64,000 nt of DNA. It comes from Batkoa obscura. Lineage: Eukaryota; Entomophthoromycota; Entomophthoromycetes; Entomophthorales; Batkoaceae. Where the stretch lies: positions 1,442,591 to 1,506,590 of the forward strand of contig JASVEC010000010.1 of assembly GCA_030770535.1 (NCBI GenBank), written 5' to 3'. Within the stretch, counting starts at the first letter, position 1. The number at the start of each line of letters is the position of its first letter. This document shows, piece by piece, positions 32,756-45,439 of this stretch. The position numbers and the translations under genes were made by a program. The notes under the pieces are model-generated. The model saw nothing but the letters and a program-made list of their open reading frames with translations. It was not told the origin of the DNA and made no database searches.

Positions 32756-35700
32756 ATGTCAGATATTAGTGATGATTTAGAAGGAAATGTAGACTGGGAT
32801 AGTTTACATAGTGAATTTGAGGATTATTTATTAAAGTTACCAATAATATATAATTGCCGATTTGATAGATCTGTAGCTGTTAAAATTTATAGTCAATTAT
32901 CTCATTACTTAGGTTTGAATAAATATGTTTATGACGAAGAAAAAGATAAATTTAGTTATGAAGATACTGGTCCTCATATTAGTCAGGACCCTAACGCTGT
33001 TAGAAGAGGTCGTTTATGTGGCAAATTATTTAAAAAAGGAGATCCTGTTTATCGTTGCAGGTAAATTATTTTTTATGGTTTAATTTAAATAGTTTTATAG
33101 TAATATTATTGAATAATATAATAAATAACATCAAATAAATAGGGATTGTAGTCTTGATCCAAATAATGCTATTTGTTCCATTTGTTTTGAAGCTGGGCAA
33201 CATGAAGGTCATGATGTTTACATATTATTACATAATACTAGAGATAATTTTTGTGGCTGTGGGGATCCAGAACTTTGGAAAGATGGGTCCTTATGTGGCT
33301 ACCATGATCCAGAACATCCTAACACTACGGAGATGATTGATCGAATGATTCCAAGCATTAATTTAAGGTCATTTAAAGTATTTTTTACAGTTTGTTTAGA
33401 TTTCATTATTAAAATCTATGAACATTCCCCAGAAAGTATATTTTCTGAACGAAGTTTCAAACAATTGTTTAAGGATGAAAGAAAATTTTATAAAGCATTT
33501 TCAAAGATACCATATGCGTCATTAAGCAAAGAATATGCTTTAGTGGTATTTGATGATGACCATCATACAGCCCAAGAGTTTGAACGACTTTATCAAAAAG
33601 CAACAGGGCTTAGCGAAGAGGCATGTAGAAATGATCGAGTTGAGTTTGGAGAAGTAGGTAGAAAAGTGGTTGAAATTTCCTCCAATTTAGAAATGTTAAC
33701 AGAAACATCACATCATTTTACAAAGGCAGCTTATCATTGTACAATACGTTCAGCATTAAGTGTGTTTTATGAAGAAGTTTCAATGGCCATTGTTCACTAT
33801 ATAACTTTACTTGTCGAATGTCAAGAATTTAATTTCTTCTTGGATGGTATACTTTATGATGCTTTTTTAGATTCATTTGCTACTCAACTTTGTTCCCCTC
33901 GTAATATCAGATTTAATATACCAACAAATGTAAAAGCATCTAAAAGATACTATGATAGTAAACCCACACAAGACGACTTTAATAGTAACTATGATGATAT
34001 GTCAAATAGTTCAAATGAAATAGTCAATCAAAATGACATGAATGAACATGATGATATAGACATAGAAAATGATCCAATAGATTCATTTACTATCACAGAA
34101 GAAGAAGAAATTGGGTATATGAGTGGTGAATCAATAGACGAAAAAGATGAAGGTCTTCCTGAAGGTCTCATATCTTTAGAAGATCCTGCAAAATATACTG
34201 GATCCCTTTATGATATAAAATTAGATGATGAAACGCCCTTTTATTTTCCATCCAAAAACCCAATTTATGAAGAAAATCGTAGCGATTTTCCAAGACCTCC
34301 ATTAACTGTTTCAAAATATCGTTTAGATTGGATTTTGGCTTTAGATACTTTATTCCCTAAAAGGATGCGAAGAGAAATCCACCAATTATTAATATATTCC
34401 CCTTTAATTTCTGACAAAGAGAGAAGAGAAGCAATAGCACCTCATTTTTTTGTGAACTATCGTACTTATCTTTTAGGCTCAAAAATAAGAAAACCTCAAT
34501 ACGTACAAGGTATGCTTGGTTTTACAGTTCACCTTTTGACTAGGCCAAGCATTGCTAAACAACTTGTAGATCGGATGAATTTTTTACCTTACCTCTTTGC
34601 ATTATTAGAAAGATTTTTTCAGCCATATGAAATAGGGGAAGACAAACTTGATGATCGATTTTCAGTTGTAAGTGCCTCATTTATAGAAATATTACCAATA
34701 TTTTCATTTCATACACCCTTTAAATCTTTAACTCATTCTGAGTTTAAAAATAAGCTATTTTCAATTGTTTTGCAAAATTTACATTATTTATTGGAACAAC
34801 AAGAAGTTCAAAGATATGTATTTAAGAACCCATTAAATGTTGCCGCTTTTTTACACTTCTTAACATATTTTCAAGGGATGAACGCGGCTGGTAGACTAAA
34901 AGATACTCATGTTGAATATGAAAATGAAGCTTATATGGCTGCATTTGAAATTTCATTTTACATTTATCGTATTATTAGACCTTTTTGTTCTTCTTATAGA
35001 CATTCTACGTTATATTTGGCTAAAGCTTTAAGAAGAACAATTTATAAAATAGATTATTGGATAAGTAGAGGAGGTGAAAGTTCAAATGGGGATACAATTG
35101 GTGGAGATTATTGTGTCAAGTTTGCTAAGCATCGGGGGTTAAATGATGAGGCTTATGATATTGTTGATTTTAGTGTGGATGATGGTGAAGAGATATCATT
35201 TCATTACCCATTACATTGGTTTTTATCTTTATTGCTTCATAATGTCAATGCTCTTGATAGTAAGATGTTACAAGAAATAGGCTTTGTAGATATAAATCAT
35301 CTTTTGATTGGAGTTAGATCTGAAGATTCACGTTACGAAGCTAATCTACAACGAATTCAAGCCATTTTTGATTACCCATTAAGATCCATTGTACTTTCTT
35401 CTCAAATTCGTGTCAACCTTTGGGTTCGTAATGGACAATCTGTTAGAGCCCAATGCTATAGTTATAGGGATATGACAGATTCCTTATTCTATTTAGATCT
35501 TTTTATGTTACAGTATATGTTAATAATATTTCCGCCAAAAATTGCTTTGTTCACATTGTTAGAGCGATTCGGATTATCTAGGTTGGTATCATTTAGTGAA
35601 GGGCATCCAGTTTATGATGAAAGTCAATATAAAGAAATTGTTTTGGATTTCTTTGGTATATTTATCTATTGCCTTACTGAAAGAGGAAAGCTAGTCAATG

Positions 35701-38700
35701 ATAGTGCTACTGAAGAATTACGGAGAGAATTGTTGCACAATACATTGAAACCAATTTCATTTACAGACTTGGATAGATTATTGCCGGATCGATTATTAGA
35801 AGAATGTAATGTTAAAAAGATATTAAGTGAATTATGTACGTTTAAGCCCCCAGAAACGCAAAAGGATTCTGGATTATATACTCTAAAAAAGGAATTTTAT
35901 AAAGAAGTCAACCCTTATTATTTTGTAAGTAATAGAAATGCCCGTGATCATGCCGAACAATTATTGAAGAAAGACTTGGAAAAAACTGAATATTATTCAG
36001 TTCCTTATTTAAAAGAAGTACTAGTTGGACCATTTAAGTTAATTGGTGATATTTTACATGAAAAATGGATGTCTTGTATAATATTTATGACACTTTATCA
36101 TGCTTTAAAAAAATTCAAATCAAATTCATTATTAAATGATGTGCTTTATTTATATTTAATAGCTGCTCAAGATTTGAATAACTCTATTAATGTAAGAGAT
36201 TTATTTACTCAACCTGAGGACAGTGTTGGAGGTTTATGGACATATACACAAAACCTTGATTTTCCTTTCGAAGATACAGAAAATGGGGCTCCAACTACAA
36301 GAACAATTGTTGATTTGCTGCTACTATTTGTCGGAAACTCGGAATTTGAAGCAAGTCATCCAAAAACCTGGCATGTTCTTAGTTTGATTGAAAAATATTC
36401 AGGTAATGGAGCAAAAAATAAAATAGCAAGCTTCCGTAGCACTTTCCAAGCGAGTCTAAAAACAGATTCAAAGGACGTAGAGTTTGAAAGAAAGAAAGCT
36501 GAAGCTAAAGCTAGATTAGCAAAAGTAAGGCAACATTTTGCATATGAACAAAAGAATTTTATGACAAATCAACAGGCACTTTATGATGATGTTACTCTTG
36601 ATGGTGAAGCTTATGTTGAAGGAATGAACAATGAACCAATCGATCAATCAGAGATACCATTTTTAACTGGAAATTGCTTGATATGTGCTGAAGCAGGATC
36701 AACCAATGACCCTTATGGGATTTTAGCATATGTACAACCATCTAAAATACTTAGTACATTAACATTTGATGAGTTAGATATTATATCTACAGTTAAATTA
36801 GAAGAGGGGCTATCCCTATTTAAACCAAAACATTTCCCAACTAAAGCACAATGTATTGAGTCATCTAATAAACAAGGAGATTTACAACATCCACCTGGTA
36901 CTGATGGTACACAATATGGGTTTCATATATCATCCTGTGGACACATGTTACATCTCAAATGTATGGATGAACATTATAAGCAATTAGAACAAAGACTTAA
37001 CTCCAACCCAGCACGCTGTCATGTTGAAAATTTAAGTTTACGTGAAATTGTTTGCCCACTATGTAAATCCATATGTAATACCATACTCCCTATAAAGGGC
37101 AACTTAGGAAAAGCACATTGGATGGCGGAATCTAAACTACCTGATGAAGAAGTTTGGTATGATAAATTTAAAAAAGCAACCACAACAGTAATAGATAAAT
37201 TTAATGAAGTTTATCCAGAACAAGCATTAAATAGTCGAGCTGCTTTTAATAATCCATTATTAAGTCCAATTACATCAAAGCCATTTTATTTTGAAATCGA
37301 TCCCCCATTAATTACACCCTTTCAAGGTAATATTCATGTAGGTTTAAATGAACCATTATCATTGGAAGGTAATCCATTTCCATTTACAGCACTTCAATCA
37401 AGACGTCGTGCAACAGTATTAAGTCCATCACGTACAGGTTTAATGATTAATGAATTTATGGAGAATATTACTAAAACAATGAATGTAAACAATGGGGATC
37501 CATTAAAGAATAAACAATTACATGAATATTTTAAGCCACAAAAACCAACTCAATTAATTAATGAATATAAATTTGATGCAAATGAAGATTTTGTTAATGG
37601 CTTATTTAAGTTTATAGATATATTTAGGGTATGTTATTCTCAAAGGGATAAATTACCTCATTATATGTCTTCTTGGAGGGAATATTTCCAATCAAAAAAT
37701 TTGTTAGATCCAATAATCAATGGATTATTGTATACGATATCCCTAGTTGAAGTATCTGATCGTACTAAAGAACCTTCTGCTTTATCAATTGAGCCTACAT
37801 TTATTATAGACAGGATACCTAACATTACACATAATTTATTAATAGTATTATGGAATACAATATTAGAGATATCTCAACTTTCAGGTGCTAACTTTGAACC
37901 TTATAATTTTAAAAGGAGTATCAGTCATCTTGGGCAAATTTTTAATTTTTCTAAATTATCTGTATTAAATTGTGATCCATTTCATTTATTATTAGAATTC
38001 TCAATGACAATTGTTCCACTGTTTAAATTAGATATTCGTTACATTGTCAAATTATTATTAATGATTGTTGTTACTAAGTTAGTTGTTGGTATTTTATCAT
38101 CTGCCTTTTCACCGTTACAAGATGAAACAATTGAAGGTGAACCAAACCATGGATTTGAAAAGTCATTATATGACCTATTCCATTTAGTTGCTGTAACTGG
38201 GCTTGGTATCCGACCAGGTATTTTTTCACAACTTTGGGAATCAAAGGGTGTTAAATTTTCTTATTCTTTCTTTTATCAAAGTGTGCTTGTTTTTATGCGT
38301 AAAGTAGTATTATTTTTAGAAGCAGTCCAAGTACCCCTTCATCGCTCTGAAGACGATTTTGAAGATATAGATGAATTGACTCAGTTACTTAACAGCATTT
38401 ACTTAGAGGATTTCCCTACTTTAATTAAAAATGTATTCCAAAATGAGGAATATAGAAGTTTAATTGTTGAATGGTGTAAATCGTATGTAGAAACAAAGCG
38501 TAGGGCTTCAATTTCTTATGAATACCCTTATCCATATAAGTTGTTCCCATTACCTGAGGAGTTTTATTCTTTGTTTACAGCATGTCGAAATGTAATTTGT
38601 ATGAATTGTAATCGTCCACCTACCAACCCTGGCATCTGTCTTATTTGTGGTACAGTGATCTGTTTACAAGCTGATTGTTGTCGAGTGGATGAAGAAGGAG

Positions 38701-39047
38701 AAGCTAATCAACATAAACGTGCCTGTGCTGGTACTATAGGCATGTATTTAGGTATCAATTCAGGCTCATTGTTGATGTTCCATCACATCAATGGCTCCTT
38801 TTATGCAGCACCTTACCTTGATTTTCATGGAGAAACAGATATTGAATTAAGGTAATTAATAGCCATTATAATGAATTTTACTTAAATTATATTAATTTTT
38901 ATAAATAATAGGCGAGGAAATCAATTATATTTAAATAAGAAGAGACATGATTATTATTTAAAATTATATTTGAATCATCAAATACCACAAATCATTGGAA
39001 GACGATTAGAATCTAATATTGATAATGGGGGATGGGAAACATTTTAA
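32756..39047 (+). CDS. UBR1: UBR1 N-recognin E3 ubiquitin ligase
   Basis: Three exons (32756-33060, 33143-38851, 38912-39047) give 2049 aa, close to yeast Ubr1 (1950). It recognises destabilising N-termini and ubiquitinates them with Ubc2/Rad6. UBR box at residues ~88-155 (CGKLFKKGDPVYRCRDCS, CSICFEAGQHEGHDVY, NFCGCGDPELWKDGSLCGYH), with zinc ligands across the first intron. A ClpS-like N-domain at ~231-290 (YALVVFDDDHHTAQEFERL). RING-H2 at ~1279-1410 (NCLICAEAG, SCGHMLHLKCMDEHY, VCPLCKS). The C-terminal autoinhibitory cap has CMNCNRPPTNPGICLICGTVIC and CCRVDEEGE. An acidic insert lies at ~350-400. All signature modules are present, so it should be functional. Confidence 0.97.
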
Positions 39048-39239
39048 CTGTAAGAAAGTTTTAAAAAATATAGGACAAACTAATTCTATTATTTTAATAA
39101 AATTTGAATAAAATAACAAAATATAATATTGAAATACTAAAGTGATCTTGTAAGGAAATAATTAGTTTAATTTAAAGAAAAAGCTACAAAAACCAATGGA
39201 ATCTAATAATAATGAATTTTATATAAAATAATTTAAATA

Positions 39240-42200
39240 TTAAGTTTTAGTTGATTCATTATTATTAACACTATTTGATTTATCCCCTACTAAAAGCCAA
39301 CCTAAATCTGAGCCTCCTTCTTCATTTTCAGATAATATTGATGTATTTATTAAGCTTTCGCCTGTTTTTTCACTTTCCTTATTTAGCCTTGAACGTGAAT
39401 ATTCTAAATCTCTGTATATGAAATTGATAGCATTTTCAACTCCATTTTCCTAATTAGCAAATAAATAAACATTTCAATCTATTAAATATAGTATATAATA
39501 ACTTACGGATCTAATCTGTCTCCCTACTAATGAAGCTTTTTCTACCATTCTTGGTTCAGAGATATCTTTAAGTGCTTGTACTAATTTATTCAAAGTAAGC
39601 TTCTTTAAATAAATGCCTACTCCCATACGCTCTACTTGCATAGCCCAAAAGTATTGATCCCCAAAGAAGGGCTTAATAATGCAAGGCACCCCAGCCCTCA
39701 ATCCAGCAGCAGTTGTACCAGCACCACCATGATGCATCACACCAGCTACTTTAGGAAATAACCAATCATGAGGTACAGAATCTATACGTAATATATTTTT
39801 AGGGTATTGAATTGGTTCGAAATTTTCTTTATCTTTAATCATTCTGCTTGACCATCCTTCAGATAGTAATATCTTGACGTTAGCCTCAACGGCTGCATTG
39901 ATAATGGTCTGTATTGTCTCTCTTGGGTCGGGTACTGTTATAGAACCAAACCCAATATATATCGGTTTATCTCCATTGAACAAGAAATCATTAAGCTCGT
40001 TTGACGGTGTCCAACCTGGGTTGGGGTCATCTAAGAAAAAGAAACCACAACAATGGATCCAGTCATGCCAATCAAAAGGTGGTGGTGCTATTGCTGGTGA
40101 GAATGAATACAAATAAGGCACACGATGTTGATTGAGTTGTTCAAGAGAAGTAGAACTTAAGTTTAATGATTTTTTTCGCCAATTATTAATCTGCCATGAA
40201 GTACCCTTCCAAAGCACCTGCTCAATAAGCACATATGTCATATAATTATAAGATCCTCCCATCTGGTGCTCGGGTATAGCAAATGGGTGTGGGAATGCTC
40301 TGGTACGTGTCCATGGCATTGTAAAACAGCCAAAGAAGGGGATGTTTAGTTTTTCAGCAATATGAATACCGGCCATTGCTGTTGGTGATTCAAGTAAGAT
40401 ATCTGTGTTTTGGCATGCTTCCCAGCTTGATTCCAGTAACTCATCGATCCAACCTCTGAACTTTGATACACCTTCTTTCCAAAATGATATTGATAGCATA
40501 CCATTATCAACACACAACTTTATCAATTCTCCTGGGTCTCCAGCAATTACTCGAAACTCAATACCATGGCTTTCGACCCAGTCTTTATATTCGGCATGTG
40601 TAGCAATACGGCATGTATGGCCATGTTTCATTAGCCCTTTACATAAAGCAATAAATGGCTGTACATCACCACGTGTACCAATAGTTAGACAAGTGATATG
40701 CATTGGACCACAAGGTGGCTTATTTGATAGCAATTCATTGACTCTATTAGGATTCTTTGGGATGATAGGTAAATTTGTACTGTGTACGTCGTATTCCTGT
40801 ATCCATCTATTATTTTGGTTTATTATGCTTCCTATTTCTGATTCATTGTCATCTATTCTAGTTATATCATTGGCATTGTTATTAATATTTGCATTGCTAT
40901 CTTCATGTGATAATTGCTTCATTTGTTCAAGTAAAATATCTATTATTTTATCACGAGTTTTTGATGATCGAAATTCTAAAAAGATTTCTTGTGAACTGAT
41001 TGTTTCAATAGACAATCCATGATGTAATAAACGTAATCCAGGTTGATTCTGAACCAATCTCAAATCAGATATTGGTATCATGACTTTAATTGTCATTCCT
41101 ACTAATCGGGAGTAGAAACATACAAAGTTCTGAGTAACAATCAATCTTCCCCACCTAGGTACTACTCTTAATAGTAAACAACCTGAGGTACATAAAACAG
41201 CTTCAGTATTTGGTAAAGCAAATTCTTTAAGCACTGTTTCTTCACTAGGTAAAAATGTTTCAAGTGTAGGTGTATTAATATTTGGAAAGTTAAAAAAGGA
41301 AGCTGATTGTTCATTATTTTCTGATAAATAGTTATCAAATGGGGAGGATGACAATGCAGTTTCTAAATTTTCATCAGAATTTGTTTTATTATTTGAATCC
41401 ATTGAATGAGATTTACTAATACTATTTCCTTTAAGGGTTGAGGTTAGATTAGGTAATTTAAGCCAGTTACTAAACTTGAAATCTAAACTTGATCCCTTTG
41501 AATGTCTCTTTTTTAGCTTTTCATTTGAAGATTGACTCTTTAATTCTCCTTTTTCTTGTATTTTTTCATTTTCGCTTTCATTTTTCTTTTCAATATGTTT
41601 TTTGTTTTTTGTTTCGTTTTCATCTTCATCATCACTATGATTAGTATCTGATAAAGCTTCTTTAAACACCATAAAATCATCTGGATTAAAATCTGAAAAT
41701 GAACTTCTTCTTGAACTAGAAGCTGATTTTGTATTTTTACCAAATCTTAGTTGTCTAGGAACGAATTTTAGAATTGATTTTGGACTGAGTAATCCTTCCT
41801 CTTTATTGTCTTCACTATTCAATGCATCATCTAAATCTTCGTGCCCTTGGGAATCAATTGTCAGTAAAGGTAACGATCTCAAAGCATTATTTTGTTCATT
41901 TTGAAAGTTTGAATCGTTATTCCCATGATCAAATGGAATTCCTTTTATATTTTTGAAATTTTGTGATTTTGGGTTTTTAATATAATATTCTTTTACAATT
42001 TCTTGACAACATTTTAATGCTTCTTTTCCTTTTTCAAAAAATACAAAATAATGCTAGATTAAATAAATTATATTGCAGATTATATAAGTATGGATAAACT
42101 TACATCATCCATTGCAAAATTAGCTTCAACCGATTTGATTCTTAATGTTTCGGCAAAATTAAAGGTTGGATTCAATTCAGCATCAACTATTGAATTTATA

Positions 42201-43376
42201 GGAATAATAATCTAGTATAGTAATAATCAATACAGTACATCTTAATATTAATTACAATATTACTTTAATATGATCACTGTGTTTTGCTTTAAATACTGCT
42301 TTTTTAATAGCATTGATCCTAAATGATATTATTTATTAATTATTTGATTTAATCCTATTAATTACCATTCTTTTAATGAAACTTCAGTATCTGTCTGTAA
42401 AGAATGTTTTTTATTAACTGTTATTATTTTAAATCCAAAGGGTTTTGAATTTGATCGTTGAATAGAAAGCACTGACTTTAAATCAATCATCCCATAAGGA
42501 CAGTAAACATCCTAATACATTAATATATTATTACAATCACTAAGCAAAAAAAGTACCAATGAGTTTTCAAAATATGAGAGTGAATAATCTCTTAGTACAA
42601 ACCAATATACTGAAGAGTACGCTGCATTAGCTTTACGTGTTAAAAATCCCGATTTAATAACTTCATTCTAAATTAAGCTTAATTAAAGTCAATTAATTTA
42701 TGAAATACATACTGTTTTTCTAGGAATATTTGCATAATACAGGAGATGGTTTTTAGTGACATATAAATTTCCTTGTAATAATACACTACTCATTAACCAG
42801 CAAGGAAATTCTATGTTTTCATTGTTTTAATAAGATAAAAATTCAATTTTAGATCGTGTATATTACCTTGCATTAATTCCTCTGCTTTATTTAATGAAAA
42901 TATGGACTGGATCTTCTCCCCTAATGTTTTTTTGTGATAATCTATTGCAGCTTGTTTTTTTATTTCTGATGATGTTTTGTTTTCTTTAAATTGATCAAAT
43001 ATTTCATTTGGTAATAAACTATCGATGGAAGAAGTACGCATCATACCAGGCTTCCTTGCTTTTAAATAGATTAATTTTTAGAATATTCAATTTAAAAAGT
43101 GAATTACTTTCTTCTTTAAGATTGAATGTTTTCTTATTGTTAAATATATTTATTGTTTTACTATTTTTTCGAGGAAAATACCTATCATTAACTTTACTTT
43201 CCTTTTCAGTATCTTTTTCAATATTGTTTACATCATTATAGTCATTTTCACTTTTATTTATTTGATTTTCATCAAATTCTTGTTCTTCCTAATATAATTA
43301 GCAACTACTTAACTACAATTTATCCTATTACCATTCTGGAAGCCACATTCAAAAAATTGATCATAGACGAGTTCAT
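39240..43376 (-). CDS. ATG26: Sterol 3-beta-glucosyltransferase (UGT51/Atg26)
   Basis: Ten exons (43332-43376, 43108-43288, 42867-43058, 42713-42810, 42557-42667, 42366-42511, 42264-42318, 42104-42211, 39507-42053, 39240-39449) close in phase to 1230 aa. Transfers glucose from UDP-glucose to ergosterol; in some fungi needed for pexophagy. Order: acidic N-terminus, GRAM (~140-175, EFPCWLMSSVLLQGNLYVT), PH (~175-335, VIKSGFLTRKANAAY, YWFVLRDYSLSYFEN, YCPYGMIDLKSV), Ser/Asn-rich linker, second GRAM (~590-695, EAVLCTSGCLLLRVVPRWGR), GT1 glycosyltransferase (~764-1160: LTIGTRGDVQPFIALCKGL, ESPTAMAGIHIAEKL, FGSITVPDP, SVPHDWLFPKVAGVMHHGGA, GTTAAGLRAGVPCIIKPFFG). HHGGAGTT is the sugar-nucleotide site. 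Convergent with UBR1, 192 bp between stops. Confidence 0.96.
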
Positions 43377-44265
43377 TTTGTATGTAAAACTTAAATATAA
43401 TTAATTAAAAGCTGATGCCAAGTAACATTCTTAGTGGTTTTTTATTGTCAAATTGTTATGCTTTTTATTATCAATTCCTCTGGTTGTTTATTGGTTAAAT
43501 AAATAACTTTAAATCATTCACGTGTGGCCTAGTTTTAATGAATGCCACGGTTTGGCTTTAAATCATAATTCTTTATAATATTCTATTTTGCATTTAAAGA
43601 AAATTATCTTAAGTATACAACAAGTTTATAAAGATTAACTTTTATCCGGGTATAATATTTAAATTTAATAACTTTAACGTTATCTAGTAATTTAAAGTCT
43701 TTCACTAAATAAAACTATTTATAATACTACTTAAGTATAAAAAGTATGACAATTAAAGAACATACTTAATACTAATTATTAAGTGTGATTTTAAAAAAGC
43801 AACTATTATGGTAAAGCGTATTTAAAATAATTAAAGTCTATTGATTGTATTAGGTATATGACATCTAATAAACTTTTAAAGTGTAAATGTTCGTTCTGAT
43901 ATTATAGAGTGGGTGTTAAATAAACGATAATGTCCCGATTTTGCATAAAAACTGTGAAATTTTGATATGCAATCTTTCACCAAACCCACAAGCCTGATTT
44001 AGTATATTATTAATTCAAAACGAACAGTTTATTATTTTAGTATTCAAGTTTTCTCTTCAACTTACTAATTAGTTACTGTAAAGTTTATTTTAATAAGTAT
44101 TTACAGATGGTTTTGTAAAGTAAGAATGAAAGTGGCCTCTGTCTGACTTGATCACATAAAATGTGATTCTTGACCTGAAAGATTCCAAATATTTTTTAAA
44201 AATATATATTGTATTGTTATAAGTTCAAAATGCTTTTATTTTTTATTTCTATTAAAGATTCGTGA
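43377..44265. other. Intergenic, no gene seen
   Basis: ATG26 promoter side and 3' region of the next gene. No ORF, RNA gene or small element found. Confidence 0.6.
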
Positions 44266-44940
44266 TCATTTATTTTTACAAAAGACAACAAAAAAGATTT
44301 TACTACACTTTTTGCCCTCTTCACATTCCTGACTAATAAAGCGGCCATTAAAGCAAGTTTGAACTTTGCCATCTGATGAACACTTCTTTTCTTTACCTTC
44401 GCAAGCATCAGCTGGGGGTGAAGGAGGAGGGCGAAAGCTTGAAATACCTCTTTGGTTGAATCCACCTTGTATAGGGTTTTGGAAATTTGGATTGAAGCCA
44501 CTACCTTGACTTCCAAATTGGTTTCCAGAAGGAGGTACTGAACTAAATGGGTTTTGAAAATTATTTCCAGTTTGACCAAATGGGTTTTGACTAGTAGGAA
44601 TACCTTGAAACCCAAAATCTCCTTGCGGGGTATTAAATGAAGGATTCCTTTGAAAATTTTGAAATCCACCAGGGCCATTAGCTCCGATAGGAAGGGTAAA
44701 TGACCTTCCTTTTCCAGACCCGATTCCTTCTGATTCGTTCTCATCAGTAATTAAATCATCACCCTCACTTTCAGTGGTAGATGCTTCACCATCTTCTTTT
44801 TTTATTTCAGCTGGAATAACTGGTTTCTCTTCAGCTATTACTGAATCCTGTGGCATTAAATTGTTATTTAAAGGAATAGCATTGCTATTAGCCTTAACCA
44901 GTAAGGTAGTTAAACATAAAATGAGTAAGTGATATTTCAT
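44266..44940 (-). CDS. Secreted protein with CBM19-like six-cysteine tail
   Basis: Single exon, 224 aa. Signal peptide (MKYHLLILCLTTLLVKANS), acidic segment (~30-75), then a Gly/Asn/Gln/Phe/Pro-rich region (~75-175) with recurring QNPF and GFQ motifs. The last 45 residues have six cysteines (C180, C187, C196, C206, C212, C221). Spacing matches the six cysteines of the protein at 49030-49614 within one residue per gap and resembles family 19 chitin-binding modules. Function is inferred as cell-wall or chitin association. The low-complexity part may be a surface or matrix segment. Confidence 0.78.
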   Translation of the reverse strand: MKYHLLILCLTTLLVKANSNAIPLNNNLMPQDSVIAEEKPVIPAEIKKEDGEASTTESEGDDLITDENESEGIGSGKGRSFTLPIGANGPGGFQNFQRNPSFNTPQGDFGFQGIPTSQNPFGQTGNNFQNPFSSVPPSGNQFGSQGSGFNPNFQNPIQGGFNQRGISSFRPPPSPPADACEGKEKKCSSDGKVQTCFNGRFISQECEEGKKCSKIFFVVFCKNK

Positions 44941-45439
44941 AGTATTATTATAAAATAAATAGAATATATTTTACTTGAGTTGTATTTAAATGATAATTAT
45001 ATTTTCATATTTAGATTATTTTAATTTTATGTTCATCTTATTATTAGTGCTAGGCCTGTATATCATTACTATAATAAAAATATTAGAATACAATTAATTT
45101 GGCTGAAGTTGGAATTAAAATTTAAGTTTTGTAGTATAAAATTGATAGTAAAGTTATTGATCAACATAAAATATTAGAAAATCTTTAAAAATTAAATTGT
45201 TAAAAATAGTCAACTAATAAAAAAGTATTTTTTTAACTCTAAAAAATTGTAACATATTTATTAATGATCTATACGCTTAATAACAGTTTAAAATAATAAA
45301 ATCATAAAAAATAACTAAATATATTTAAATGTTTATTTTTGAGGTCTTATTAAAAGAATTACTTTATATAACAAGTGCTAAATTTATAGCTTATATTTTA
45401 TTTTGATTGAGAAGTCTAATTTTTATAAATATAAATTAT
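44941..45439. other. Intergenic, no gene seen
   Basis: Promoter side of the secreted protein and 3' end of the Hsp110 gene. AT-rich, no ORF or RNA. Confidence 0.6.
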